A DNA stretch of 64,000 bases from CF-46 sp042408445 (GCA_042408445.1 JBHORC010000027.1:16022-80021), one strand, 5' to 3'; positions 17,573 to 26,192 are shown, counted from the first letter of the stretch. A program made the numbers and translations. Notes: generated by a model from the letters alone, not told the origin.

Positions 17573-19405
17573 ATGCACCGCGAGCAGGAGCCGCGACCGC
17601 GGGCGAAGTCGCCGTTCGTCGCGGCGTTTCTCTCCCTTCTCTTTCCCGGACTCGGACACGCCTACACCGGCGCGTATCAGCGCGCCCTCGGGTTCGCCGC
17701 GCCGCCGATCCTGCTCGCCGCGCTCGTCGGCGGGATCGCCCTCCGGGCGGGTGGAACCGGCCTGCTCACGTTCCTGTTGACGCCCTGGGTCATCCCCGGG
17801 ATCTTCGTCCTCAACCTGATCCTGCTCATCTACCGCCTCGTCGCGATCGTCGACGCGTATCGGGTCGCCGTGTGGCTGAACGCGCTCGCGGCGAACGGCG
17901 ACGGGCGGCTCGGTCGGCCGCGGCTCGTGTTCTCGCCGCTGTCCCTCGGCGGGCTGCTTGCCGTCATCCTCGTGATGTCCGGCGCCCACGTCGTCGTCGC
18001 GCGATACGACCTGCAGGCGAACGACTTCCTGACCGATCCGTGCGTGTTCATCACCTCGGCGAGCCCCGACAACTGCGATCAGGCGTCCCCGACCGCCTCG
18101 GGGTCGACCTCGCCCGATGACTCCGACGAGCCGACGGACGAGCCGATCGACAGCCCGTCGCCCACGCCGACGCCGCCGCCGAACCAGGGGTCGGATCTGC
18201 CGGACGCCTCCGTTCCGCCGTGGGACGGGACGGATCGGTTGAACATCCTGCTGATCGGCTCGGATCAGCGGCCGAACGAGAACACGTACAACACGGACAC
18301 CCTGATCGTCGTCTCGATCGACCCGACGACCAAGCAGGTCGCGATGTTCAGCCTCCCCCGCGACTCGTGGGGCATCCCGCTGCCGCCCGGTCGGTTGCAG
18401 AGCGCATTCGGCTCGACCTACCAGGCGAAGATCAACTCGTTCTTCACGGCCGTTCGGGGGCGGCCGGACCTGGTTGCGGGAACCAACAGGACCCGCGGCT
18501 ACAACGGTCTCAAGCAGGTCCTCGGCAACCTCTACAACCTCGACATCAAGTACTTCGTCGAGGTGAACTTCGAGGGCTTCCGCCAGGTCGTCGACGCCAT
18601 GGGCGGCGTGACGATCAACGTCCAGGTGCCGGTCCTGGACGACAACTACCCCAGCGACTCCGGTCGCTCGTCGCGGGTCTACATCCCCGCCGGGATCCAG
18701 CACATGACCGGTACCCAGGCGCTCGTCTACGCCCGCTCGCGGCACGGTTCCGATGACTTCGACCGCGGCGCCCGGCAGCAGCGGGTCCTGACGTCACTCC
18801 GCGAGCAGGCCGACGTGGCGGCGCTCATCCCGCGGATCCCGCAGCTCCTGGCGGCCGTGAAGGCGACGGTGCGGACCGACATCCCCCAGGACCAGCTCGC
18901 GAAGCTGGCCGGCCTTGCGAGCTCGGTCGACACGAAGAACATCCGCTCGTACGTGTTCTCGTTCCCCCGCTTCGGAACGCAGGTCCTCGCGCCGATCTAC
19001 AAGTACCTGCCGAACATCTCGAAGATCCGGAACGCCGTCGCGAACGCCTTCAAGGTCGATCCCCAGCTCGAGGACACCCGCTCGGCGATGGCCGAGGAGA
19101 ACGCGGCGATCTGGGTCCTCAACGGGAGCGGCGATCCGGCCCACGGCCCGAACCTCGCCGGGTACCTCGCGTACTACGGGCTGAACGCCTCGGCGCCCAC
19201 GACGAAGCCGAACATCAGCGGGATCACGAGCACCCAGATCGTCGTCTACAACGGCGCGGAGTCGCGCCTCAACGACACGATCGCGTTCCTGCAGACCACC
19301 TTCGGGACGCAGGTGATCCTGAAGAACGATCCGGCGATCCCGGTCGACATCGTGATCACGACGACCAGTCAGACCCCGAACAAGACGGCGCCGCCCACGA
19401 GCTGA
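17573..19405 (+). CDS. LytR-CpsA-Psr (LCP) family protein with N-terminal multi-membrane domain
   Basis: LCP enzymes transfer polymers from lipid carriers to peptidoglycan outside the membrane. The 610-residue protein has an N-terminal polytopic part (residues 15-150, about four membrane segments, starting FVAAFLSLLFPGLGHAYTGA). A Pro/Ser/Asp-rich linker (165-215) and the LCP domain (about 220-430) follow: LNILLIGSDQR, FSLPRDSW, INSFFTAVRG, GGVTINVQVPV, ALVYARSRHGSDDFDR. These carry the arginines and aspartates that bind pyrophosphate lipid. The end (500-600, IWVLNGSG and IVVYNGAES) resembles a LytR C-terminal domain. Typical LCPs have a single N-terminal helix, so the four-helix front is unusual. 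The ATG at 17573 follows the -10 directly. Confidence 0.9.
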   Translation: MHREQEPRPRAKSPFVAAFLSLLFPGLGHAYTGAYQRALGFAAPPILLAALVGGIALRAGGTGLLTFLLTPWVIPGIFVLNLILLIYRLVAIVDAYRVAVWLNALAANGDGRLGRPRLVFSPLSLGGLLAVILVMSGAHVVVARYDLQANDFLTDPCVFITSASPDNCDQASPTASGSTSPDDSDEPTDEPIDSPSPTPTPPPNQGSDLPDASVPPWDGTDRLNILLIGSDQRPNENTYNTDTLIVVSIDPTTKQVAMFSLPRDSWGIPLPPGRLQSAFGSTYQAKINSFFTAVRGRPDLVAGTNRTRGYNGLKQVLGNLYNLDIKYFVEVNFEGFRQVVDAMGGVTINVQVPVLDDNYPSDSGRSSRVYIPAGIQHMTGTQALVYARSRHGSDDFDRGARQQRVLTSLREQADVAALIPRIPQLLAAVKATVRTDIPQDQLAKLAGLASSVDTKNIRSYVFSFPRFGTQVLAPIYKYLPNISKIRNAVANAFKVDPQLEDTRSAMAEENAAIWVLNGSGDPAHGPNLAGYLAYYGLNASAPTTKPNISGITSTQIVVYNGAESRLNDTIAFLQTTFGTQVILKNDPAIPVDIVITTTSQTPNKTAPPTS

Positions 19406-19414
19406 CCGCCCGCG

Positions 19415-19484
19415 GCGCGGTCAGGCGCGCCACGGAACCGCCGGTCGCCGGCGCGGTCAGGCGCGCCCGGAACCGCCGGTCGCG
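19415..19484. repeat. Imperfect 36-bp tandem duplication
   Basis: Copy 1 (19415-19449) and copy 2 (19451-19484) both begin GCGCGGTCAGGCGCGCC and both end CGCCGGTCGC plus one or two bases. They differ by a 2-base deletion in the middle. Confidence 0.75.
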
Positions 19485-19719
19485 CCACGGCACGTCCGGG
19501 CGCCCCACCGCGACGAGCGAATCGCCGCGCGCGATGCTCCACGCGCCATCGCTGACGCGCGCCATGACCACTCGTGAGCAGCCGGTGCTCCGTACGTCGC
19601 CCAGGCAGCCCTTCCGCGAATGAACCGAGCGCCCCGTGCTCGAGAAATCGCACGACGCTGCCGGCGTGAGCACGACGGGCGACGCGTGCGACCCACTCGA
19701 CGCACGCAAGGAGCACGGG

Positions 19720-19850
19720 CTGCTCGGCGAAGGTCCACGACGCGCCACCCGGCTCCGGCACCTGCTCGGCGGGAGGGCCGGCGACCCGCTACGCCGCGCC
19801 GGGAGCTGCTCGGAGGGAGGATCGGCGACGCGCCGCCCGGCACCAGGAAC
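19720..19850. repeat. Three imperfect 42-44 bp tandem repeats
   Basis: Units start with CTGCTCGG at 19720, 19762 and 19806. They share a purine-rich GAAGG/GGAGGG segment and a GACGCGCC-like segment at matching offsets. A weaker fourth copy may lie near 19635 (CGTGCTCGAG). Confidence 0.5.
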
Positions 19851-19909
19851 GCGCGCGATCCCCGAGACGCTACGGCGCGGCGGCGCCTCCGCTCACCACC
19901 TGGCGAGGG

Positions 19910-20917
19910 TCAGGAGATCTCGGTGAGCCAGTGCCGGTATTCGGGGAGCTCGCCGCGGACCGCCTGGAAGTAGCGATCGCGGATCTGGCGGGCGATCGGG
20001 CCGACCTCGCCCGAGCCGATCGGCCGGTGGTCGATCTCGACGACCGGCGAGATCTGGACGCCGGTGCCGCACAGGAACATCTCGTCGGCGACATACAGCT
20101 CGGACCGGTCGATCGAGCGGATCTCGACGGGGACCTTCTCGTTCTCGAGCAGCTCGAGCATTGCCTTCCGGGTCACGCCCTCGAGGATGTCGTCGTTCAC
20201 CGGGGGCGTCAGCGCCACGCCATCGCGGACCACGAAGAGGTTCGCGGCTGACGCCTCGTTGACGTGGCCGTCCGCCGTCAGGACGACGGCCTCGTCGAAG
20301 CCGTTCATCTCGGCCTCGGACTTCTGGAACGCCATGTTCACGTAGCCGCCGACGATCTTGCCGCGCGCGGGGAGTGCCTCGTCCGCGTTCCGCCGCCAGC
20401 TCGAGGTCATCACCCGGACGCCGGCTTCGGTGTCGATGTAGTTCCCGAACGGGATCGCGATGATGTAGAGCTGGTTCTCGAGGTGGTGGAGGCGGACGCC
20501 GATCGCCTTCGTCGACTTGTAGAACGACGGCCGGATGTAGGCGTCCTCCCGGAAGCCGTTCCGCCGCACCGTCTCGTCGATTAGCCCGGTGAGCTCGTCG
20601 ACCGAGGGCACGTTCTCCATGAGCAGGATCCGGCACGACTGGCGGATCCGCTCCACGTGCTCGCGGATCTTCAGCCCGTAGAGCTTCCCCTGCTCGGCGT
20701 TCCAGTAGGCACGGATCCCCTCGAACGTCGCCGTCCCGTACATGAACGCGTGGGTCATGATGCTGACCTTCGCGTCCCGCATCGGGACGAACGCACCCTC
20801 GAAGTAGCAGATCGCGCTCTCGAGGTCGACCGGTCCACGCGCCGCGGCAGGTGGTAATTCCGGGCTGGCCGGCGTCTCCGACGCCGTCCTGGCGGGACTC
20901 GAGTTGTCCGTCAGCAT
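19910..20917 (-). CDS. ilvE: Branched-chain amino acid aminotransferase
   Basis: A PLP enzyme of fold type IV that interconverts branched-chain amino acids and their 2-oxo acids with glutamate. The 335 residues include MTHAFMYGTATFEGIRAYW, RIRQSCRILLM, the PLP lysine region (ARGKIVGGYVNMAFQKSEA), EASAANLFVV and FLCGTGVQISPV, typical of group II BCATs. Start ATG 20917 (MLTDNSS) has AGGAG 8 nt upstream; a 25-residue Ser/Pro/Ala leader precedes the fold. A TGTTATCCT extended -10 at 21006-20998 would give a leader of about 75 nt. Confidence 0.94.
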   Translation of the reverse strand: MLTDNSSPARTASETPASPELPPAAARGPVDLESAICYFEGAFVPMRDAKVSIMTHAFMYGTATFEGIRAYWNAEQGKLYGLKIREHVERIRQSCRILLMENVPSVDELTGLIDETVRRNGFREDAYIRPSFYKSTKAIGVRLHHLENQLYIIAIPFGNYIDTEAGVRVMTSSWRRNADEALPARGKIVGGYVNMAFQKSEAEMNGFDEAVVLTADGHVNEASAANLFVVRDGVALTPPVNDDILEGVTRKAMLELLENEKVPVEIRSIDRSELYVADEMFLCGTGVQISPVVEIDHRPIGSGEVGPIARQIRDRYFQAVRGELPEYRHWLTEIS

Positions 20918-20997
20918 GCGAACGCTCCTGGGCGGTTTTGCACTCGGCACGTCCTACGCGGAGCGCGCCGAAGAGGTTTCGTACGGGCCTTCGGCCG

Positions 20998-21006
20998 AGG
21001 ATAACA
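20998..21006 (-). promoter_or_regulatory. Extended -10 element of ilvE
   Basis: The minus strand reads TGTTATCCT. It predicts a transcription start near 20991 and a 75-nt leader with AGGAG before the ilvE ATG. No obvious attenuator hairpin or leader peptide is seen. Confidence 0.45.
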
Positions 21007-21053
21007 CGGGCTTCGCGGCACTCCCCGAACGCCCGCTGCGGCCGAATTCGGGC

Positions 21054-22106
21054 CTAGATCGCGCCCGCGAGCGAGGCGAGGACGATCCCCAGGTAGACGA
21101 CGTAGAAGGCGCCGCCGACGAGGAGCCGCGAGCCTAGGAGCCGGCCGGATCTGGCCATCGGGATGAAGATCACGGCCGACGAGATGAAGGCGATCCCGGC
21201 CGACAGGAACGCGACGCGGGTATCCCCGCTCACGTGCCAGGCGTCGGCCGCGAACAGCAGGGCGACGACCGTCGGGATCGTCGACTGGAAGACCATGGCG
21301 CCGGTGATGTTGCCCATCGCCAGCGTGTCCTTGCCCTGCCGGACCCAGATCACGGAGTTGAACTTCTCCGGCAGCTCGGTCGCGATCGGCGCCACGACCA
21401 GCGCGAGGATGGCCGGGTCCACGCCGAGCGTCGTCGCCAGATGGCCGACTGCGTCGACGAAGAAGAAGGCGCCGATGACGATCAGGGCGAGCGCGGTCAC
21501 GACCTGCACGTTCACGATCCGGAGACGCGGCACCGCGGGCTCGGCCCGTCGGCCGCGGCGATCGAGCCGGTGGAAGCGCAACGGCGCGAGATCCTCCGCG
21601 TCGACCGCCGGGTCGTCCTCGAAATGGCCCTTGACGTACCAGCCGTAGATGAGGATCAGGACGACCGCGACGACCCACTTCGGCCAGGCCGGGTCGAGCG
21701 GCAGGAACGCCGCAGCGATCGCGATCGCGTAGGCGATCGCGAAGTAGCGCATGTCATGGGCCAGGACGCCGGGATCGACGAGCATGTCGTCGCCCCGGGT
21801 GCGCCGCCGGCGGACGGCGATGACCGCAGCGCCCGTGACGAACATCGCGAGCGTCGAGAGCATGAACGGCGCGCCGAGGATCGCGCCGACACCGATCCCG
21901 TGCGAGGCCTCCGAGCCGGAGCCCGAGATGATCGCGATGATCGGGATCATCGTCTCCGGCAGCGCCGTCCCGACCGCAGCGAGCACCGACCCGACCGCGC
22001 CCTCGGCGAGCCGGAGCTTCCGGCCGAACCACTCGATGCCGTTCGTGAACAGCTCGGCGCCGGCGAGGATCACGACGAACGCGCCGACGAGGATCAGGAC
22101 CTCCAC
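21054..22106 (-). CDS. Sodium/calcium exchanger family (CaCA) membrane protein
   Basis: A 350-residue membrane protein with about ten hydrophobic segments in two inverted halves, the architecture of CaCA antiporters. The first alpha repeat is AVGTALPETMIPI (near 45-60). The second is VAPIATELPEKFNSV followed by GNITGAMVFQST (near 235-270), with the acidic residues that bind the transported cation. A basic cytoplasmic loop (LDRRGRRAEP) separates the halves. The ion (Ca2+, Na+ or H+) cannot be read from sequence. It follows the DUF1634 gene by 1 nt. Confidence 0.88.
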   Translation of the reverse strand: MEVLILVGAFVVILAGAELFTNGIEWFGRKLRLAEGAVGSVLAAVGTALPETMIPIIAIISGSGSEASHGIGVGAILGAPFMLSTLAMFVTGAAVIAVRRRRTRGDDMLVDPGVLAHDMRYFAIAYAIAIAAAFLPLDPAWPKWVVAVVLILIYGWYVKGHFEDDPAVDAEDLAPLRFHRLDRRGRRAEPAVPRLRIVNVQVVTALALIVIGAFFFVDAVGHLATTLGVDPAILALVVAPIATELPEKFNSVIWVRQGKDTLAMGNITGAMVFQSTIPTVVALLFAADAWHVSGDTRVAFLSAGIAFISSAVIFIPMARSGRLLGSRLLVGGAFYVVYLGIVLASLAGAI

Positions 22107-22107
22107 G

Positions 22108-22530
22108 TCAGCCCTCGAAGCCCTGGGCCAGCGTCACGCTCAGCGCGATGACGAAGAGGATCAGCGTCGCGACGATCGCCATCCGGCGCTCGCGACGCCG
22201 GAGATAGCCGATGAGTGAGGCGACGACCCGCGAGGCGGGCGTCGCGACGACGACGATCAGGCCGAGCCAGAGGAAGCCGGTCGGCCGAAGGGCGACGAGA
22301 TCGCGCGGAATGCCGCCGAGATCCACCGTCGGGCCCGGCGACAGCGGGCCGATCCCGTTGCCGAGCATCAGGCCAAAGCCGACCGCCAGGAGCGTGATCG
22401 AGAGGTACGAACCGGCCGTGAGGAGCCGGGCGATCGATCGCTCGAGGCCCACGCCGGTCGGGTCGGCGGATGCGGCCGTTGCGCGGCGATCCGTGCCGGG
22501 TTCGGGGGGTCTGTCGGGCGCGGGCGTCAC
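22108..22530 (-). CDS. DUF1634 membrane protein
   Basis: A small membrane protein of about 140 residues with three hydrophobic segments (SYLSITLLAVGFGLML, LWLGLIVVVATP, MAIVATLILFVIALSV). The conserved RPTGFLWLGL...TPASRVV stretch is characteristic of DUF1634, whose genes usually sit beside TSUP transporters, as here. GTG 22530 is chosen because it overlaps the TSUP stop by 4 bp (GTGA); an ATG at 22557 would add nine residues. A role as an accessory to the exporter is inferred from gene neighbourhood. Confidence 0.8.
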   Translation of the reverse strand: MTPAPDRPPEPGTDRRATAASADPTGVGLERSIARLLTAGSYLSITLLAVGFGLMLGNGIGPLSPGPTVDLGGIPRDLVALRPTGFLWLGLIVVVATPASRVVASLIGYLRRRERRMAIVATLILFVIALSVTLAQGFEG

Positions 22531-23414
22531 CCGATCGCTCGCTGGAGCATCTGCCACGCAGTGTAGAGCAGCACCACGATGAACAGCCCGCGGAGCAGCC
22601 GCAGGTCGATCCGGTGGGCGACTCTCGATCCGATGCTCGCGCCGACGAACACGCCGATCGCGGTCGGCGCGGCCGCGTACGGATCGATGCCGCCGCGGAG
22701 GAGATAGATGATCGCGCTCGCGGAGGCCGTGATGCCGATCATCAGGTTGCTCGTCGCCGTCGCGACGCGGAGCGGCACGCCCATGATCACGTGCATGACG
22801 GGCACCTTGACGAGGCCACCGCCGATCCCGAGGAGCGCCGAGGCCAGCCCCGCGACGACGCTCCCGACGATGCCGAGCGGGACCCGCCGGACGTGATAGC
22901 CGGGACCGGACAGGGTGTCCAGGAAGGGGACGTGCGGGTCGACGCGCGGCGGATCCTCGACGGGCGGCACGGCCTCGACGGGGCTCGGCTCGTCGACCGG
23001 CGTCGGCTCCTCGGCGGGGGCCTGCGTCGCGGCCGGCGCGGCGGACCTCGCCGGTTCCACCCGGCGGGCCATCGTCACCGCCACGTAGATGATCAGTCCG
23101 GCGAAGATCAGCTCGAGCACGCGCTCCGGGAGCAGGAACGCGATGAGACCGCCGACGAGCGCACCGCTCGCGGTGAACAGCTCGAGCGTCATCCCGAGGC
23201 GGAGGTTCGCCACCCGCCGCTCCAGGTACACGCCGGCCGCCGCGCCGCTCGTCACGATCACGCAGATCAGGCTGACGCCGACCGCGGTCAGGAGCGGCAG
23301 CCCGAATCCGAGCGTGAGCAGCGGGACGATCAGGATCCCGCCGCCGAGCCCCAGGAGCGACCCGAACAGGCCGGCGGCCACGCCGCCGACGAGCAGGAGG
23401 AGGCCGTCAAGCAC
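22527..23414 (-). CDS. TSUP-family (sulfite/sulfonate exporter, TauE/SafE) permease
   Basis: A 295-residue permease with two four-helix halves, each opening with the family's glycine-rich motif: GLFGSLLGLGGGILIVPLL near residue 15 and GLASALLGIGGGLVKVPVM near residue 185. The central loop (residues 120-165) is a Pro/Glu/Val-rich repeat-like stretch (PVDEPSPVEAVPPVED) and probably cytoplasmic. TSUP proteins move sulfur-containing or organic anions; the substrate is unknown here. It is coupled to the DUF1634 gene and lies 36 nt after rpsR. Confidence 0.88.
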   Translation of the reverse strand: MLDGLLLLVGGVAAGLFGSLLGLGGGILIVPLLTLGFGLPLLTAVGVSLICVIVTSGAAAGVYLERRVANLRLGMTLELFTASGALVGGLIAFLLPERVLELIFAGLIIYVAVTMARRVEPARSAAPAATQAPAEEPTPVDEPSPVEAVPPVEDPPRVDPHVPFLDTLSGPGYHVRRVPLGIVGSVVAGLASALLGIGGGLVKVPVMHVIMGVPLRVATATSNLMIGITASASAIIYLLRGGIDPYAAAPTAIGVFVGASIGSRVAHRIDLRLLRGLFIVVLLYTAWQMLQRAIG

Positions 23415-23450
23415 CGGGGCCGCCTCCCCGGATGTCGTCGACCTCGGCGG

Positions 23451-23717
23451 TCAGGGCCGGAGGTGCTGCGGGGCGTACGGCAGCAGCGCGACGATCCGGG
23501 CGCGCTTCAGCGCGACGGCCAGCTCGCGCTGGTGCTCGGCGCATGTGCCGGTCTTGCGGCGCGGCTCGATCTTTGCCCGCTCCGAGAGGTAGCGGCGGAG
23601 GCGGTTGACCTCCTTGTAGTCGATCGAGACGGTCTTGTCGGCGCAGAAGGCGCAGACCTTCCGACGACGTCGGTCGCGGTAGTAGTCGTCGCGCTTCTTG
23701 GAACGAGTCGGGGGCAT
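23451..23717 (-). CDS. rpsR: 30S ribosomal protein S18
   Basis: An 88-residue S18 with a CAFC pair near residue 22, YKEVNRLRRYLSERAKIEPRRKTGTCAEHQR and the basic C-terminal helix. The Cys residues may bind zinc. GAGGAG precedes the ATG at 23717. It is the third gene of the conserved rpsF-ssb-rpsR cluster. Confidence 0.97.
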   Translation of the reverse strand: MPPTRSKKRDDYYRDRRRRKVCAFCADKTVSIDYKEVNRLRRYLSERAKIEPRRKTGTCAEHQRELAVALKRARIVALLPYAPQHLRP

Positions 23718-23775
23718 CGAGATCTCCTCGGGCGCGACCCCTCGGGCCGCGCGATCGTGTCAGACGGAATTGGGT

Positions 23776-24237
23776 TCAGAAGGGCAGGTCGTCGAGCTCC
23801 GTGTCGTCGAAGCCGCCACCACCGCCGCGCGGTGCGTTGCCGCCGCCGCCGGACGCCGGACGAGCTGGAGCCGCGGCGGCAAACTCGCCGTCGCCCTCCT
23901 CGCGGCTGCGCTTCTCGAGGTTGACCAGGCTGTCCGCGGTGATCTCCAGCGAGGTCCGCTTCTGACCGTCGCGGCCCTCGAACTCGCGGGTCTTGAACCG
24001 ACCCTCGACGAAGACCTTGTTGCCCTTGCGGAACGTCTCGGCGGCTCGCTCCGCGCGATCGCCCCAGACGCTGACGCGGAACCAGTCGGTCGCCTCGACC
24101 CACTCACCGCTCTGCTGGTTCTTGGTGCTCTGGTTGACCGCGACGTTGAACTGGGTGACCGGACGACCGCTCGGGGTGTAGCGCATCTCCGGATCCGCGC
24201 CGAGGTTGCCGATGATCATCACCTTGCACAGGGCCAT
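23776..24237 (-). CDS. ssb: Single-stranded DNA-binding protein
   Basis: A 153-residue SSB: an OB fold (MALCKVMIIGNLGADPEMRY, WFRVSVWGDRAE, VFVEGRFKTREF) in residues 1-110, a Gly-rich linker, and the acidic tip DDTELDDLPF that recruits partner proteins. Within this window those may include RecG, PriA and RecJ. The start follows GAGGGAG, and the gene lies between rpsF and rpsR as in many bacteria. Confidence 0.97.
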   Translation of the reverse strand: MALCKVMIIGNLGADPEMRYTPSGRPVTQFNVAVNQSTKNQQSGEWVEATDWFRVSVWGDRAERAAETFRKGNKVFVEGRFKTREFEGRDGQKRTSLEITADSLVNLEKRSREEGDGEFAAAAPARPASGGGGNAPRGGGGGFDDTELDDLPF

Positions 24238-24249
24238 CGTCGTGCTCCC

Positions 24250-24693
24250 TCAGTCGATCGCGGCCGGCGCCGCTTCGCTTTCGGATTCGTCGATCCGCTC
24301 GCCGTCGTCGTCGTCCTCGGCGTCGTCTTCCTCCGCCGAGGGCAGGTCACCGTCCTCGATGTCCTCGCCCGTCTCCGGCGCACCGTCCCGACGCGGCGCG
24401 CGAGCGGGTCGCTCGTCGCGGGTCACGAGGTGGCGGAGGACCTCCTCGGTGATCTGGAGCGTGCGCTCCATCTCGACGATCGCGTCCGAGGGCGCCTCGA
24501 ACAGGATGATGTGGTACGAGCCTTCGCGGTACCGATCGATCTGGTACGCCAGCCGGCGTCGGCCCCACGGGGCGACCTTCACGATGGAGCCGCCGGCGGC
24601 GACGATGCCGCGGGTGGTGCGGTCGATGACCGCCTGCGCTCGGTCATCCGCGACGTCGGGCCGCAGGACCAGCATGAGTTCGTATCGGCGCAT
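24250..24693 (-). CDS. rpsF: 30S ribosomal protein S6
   Basis: S6 binds the 30S platform with S18. The 147 residues start MRRYELMLVLRPD and include KVAPWGRRRLAYQIDRYREG. A C-terminal acidic extension (residues 110-147, many Asp/Glu) is longer than in short S6 proteins. The ATG at 24693 is supported by AAGGAG upstream and by a TGCTACACT promoter about 80 nt upstream. The frame remains open further upstream over cpaE, but that is antisense and rejected. Confidence 0.96.
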   Translation of the reverse strand: MRRYELMLVLRPDVADDRAQAVIDRTTRGIVAAGGSIVKVAPWGRRRLAYQIDRYREGSYHIILFEAPSDAIVEMERTLQITEEVLRHLVTRDERPARAPRRDGAPETGEDIEDGDLPSAEEDDAEDDDDGERIDESESEAAPAAID

Positions 24694-24770
24694 GCGCCAG
24701 GACACTCCTTCCAATGGGAAACGTCCCGCTGACGGCGGCGCCGGCGCGGAACCGAAAGGAAACGCCTCGG

Positions 24771-24779
24771 AGTGTAGCA
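24771..24779 (-). promoter_or_regulatory. Extended -10 element of the rpsF-ssb-rpsR operon
   Basis: The minus strand reads TGCTACACT, with transcription expected to start near 24764, about 70 nt before the rpsF ATG. It lies in the divergent gap between rpsF and cpaE. Confidence 0.5.
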
Positions 24780-24842
24780 CGGGGCCCTTCACCCACCCTT
24801 CACCGACCCCTGTCCACCGCCGTGTCCCGAGATGCAGCGTTG

Positions 24843-24848
24843 TATCCT
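24843..24848 (+). promoter_or_regulatory. -10 element upstream of cpaE
   Basis: TATCCT at 24843-24848 predicts a transcript starting near 24855. That is downstream of the ATG at 24832 and so favours the GTG at 24916 as the cpaE start. The -35 is not convincing. Confidence 0.4.
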
Positions 24849-24915
24849 CACGGCCATCGATCGCCTCGTCGGTCGAGAGGTCCACCACGCCGTCACTCCT
24901 GCCCGCGGAGGCCCC

Positions 24916-26130
24916 GTGCCCGCCAGCACCGTTCTGCTCATCGACGCCGATGCCGCCGCCGCCGAGTCCATCTCGACCGCCCTGATCGCGGTCGGCTACA
25001 GCGTCACGACTGCTCCCGACCTTCCCCAGGCGATGCCGAGGATCGCCGAGCAGCAGATCCTCATCGTCGATGTCGTCCGCGGCGATCTGACCGCTGTCGA
25101 CGTCTGCCGGGCGATCCGGAACACCGCCGGTCTCGGCTCGGTGCCGATCCTTGCGGTCGCCCAGAGTGACGATGTCGAGGAGCGGATCCACTTCCTCGAA
25201 GCCGGCGCGGACGACGTCATGGCCCGCCCGTTCGATGCCCGCGAGCTCGAGGCACGGGTCGAGGCGCTGCTCCTCCGCTTCCAGCGATCGAAGGACATCA
25301 CCGCGGTCGTGTCGCGCGACGGGCTGACCGTCAACCGCGTCCGACGGACGGTCGCGGTTCACAGCCCGAAGGGCGGCGCCGGCACCTCGACGGTCGCGAC
25401 GAACATCGCCATGGCGGCCGCCCTGGAGAAGCCGGATCGGGTCGTCATCGTCGACCTCGACCTGCAGTTCGGCCAGGTCGCGACGTACCTCAACGTCGAT
25501 CCGCGCCAGACGCTGGCCGACGTCGTTCGCGACGACGCCGCGATGCGCGAGCCCGAGCTGCTCCGGACGTACGCCACGCGCCACGACAGTGGCCTCCACG
25601 TCCTCGCCGGACCGTCCGGCCCGGAGCATGCCGAGCTGATCCACCCGGAGCACGTCGACCGGATCCTCTCGACCCTGCTCGAGTCGTACGACCAGGTCGT
25701 CATCGACACGAGCAGCTGGCTGGACGAGCGGACCTTCGTGGCGTTCGAGCACGCCGAGTCCGTCCTGTTCGTCGTGAACCCCGAGATCGCGACGCTCAAG
25801 GCCGTGAACAACCTGATCGACTACCTGAAGGAGTCCGGGACGGTCGCGGCGAAGTCGATGTTCGTCCTGAACAACCTGTTCGCCCGCGAGGTCCTGAAGC
25901 CGGCCGACATCGAGACTGCCCTCGGCACAAGCTTCGACGCCGAGCTGCCGTACGACCCGTTCCTCTACCTGAAGGCGGTGAACGCCGGGACGCCGGTCGT
26001 GCTCGACGCGGCGCGGACGCCGATCGCCCAGCGGCTGATGTCGCTGTCGGCGATCGCCTTCGGGACGGACGCACCGGGGGTCGGCGAAGTGCGGAAGCAG
26101 GGCGGCCGCTTCCCGTTTCGGCGTCGCTGA
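24916..26130 (+). CDS. cpaE: CpaE-like protein: degenerate receiver plus MinD/ParA-type ATPase
   Basis: CpaE/TadZ proteins place Tad (Flp) pilus machinery at the membrane or pole. Residues 1-125 form a receiver-like domain: acidic LLIDAD, phospho-site-like LIVDVV, but AQSDD instead of the conserved Thr/Ser and ARPF instead of KPF, so probably not a normal phosphoreceiver. Residues 145-400 form a ParA/MinD ATPase: deviant Walker A SPKGGAGTSTVATN, Walker A' VIVDLDLQFG, and VVIDTSSW. Start GTG 24916 has GGAGG 5 nt upstream and gives 404 residues. The gene is separated from other tad genes; the only other pilus gene here is the Flp pilin at 40218. Confidence 0.88.
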   Translation: MPASTVLLIDADAAAAESISTALIAVGYSVTTAPDLPQAMPRIAEQQILIVDVVRGDLTAVDVCRAIRNTAGLGSVPILAVAQSDDVEERIHFLEAGADDVMARPFDARELEARVEALLLRFQRSKDITAVVSRDGLTVNRVRRTVAVHSPKGGAGTSTVATNIAMAAALEKPDRVVIVDLDLQFGQVATYLNVDPRQTLADVVRDDAAMREPELLRTYATRHDSGLHVLAGPSGPEHAELIHPEHVDRILSTLLESYDQVVIDTSSWLDERTFVAFEHAESVLFVVNPEIATLKAVNNLIDYLKESGTVAAKSMFVLNNLFAREVLKPADIETALGTSFDAELPYDPFLYLKAVNAGTPVVLDAARTPIAQRLMSLSAIAFGTDAPGVGEVRKQGGRFPFRRR

Positions 26131-26192
26131 CCCGGCGCCGCGGCGTCTTCGGGCCGAGATGCTGCCAGCGAAGCTGCCAACCGGCGGAGCCC

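Larger units (their letters stand above)
19406..19909. other. Gene-free 504-bp stretch with imperfect repeats
   Basis: No convincing gene is seen on either strand; open frames here lack ribosome-binding sites and recognisable motifs. The stretch holds a 36-bp imperfect tandem pair (19415-19484) and three 42-44 bp imperfect copies beginning CTGCTCGG at 19720, 19762 and 19806. It separates the convergent LCP gene and ilvE. No clear terminator hairpin with a T run is visible. Confidence 0.5.

Noticed and set aside
19369..19843. Overlapping minus open frames in the 19.4-19.9 kb gap
   Set aside because: All are low-complexity Arg/Ala-rich, lack start signals and overlap the tandem repeats. No conserved motif was found.
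20918..21000. Attenuator or leader peptide before ilvE
   Set aside because: The 75-nt leader shows no run of Leu/Ile/Val codons and no paired hairpins with a T run.
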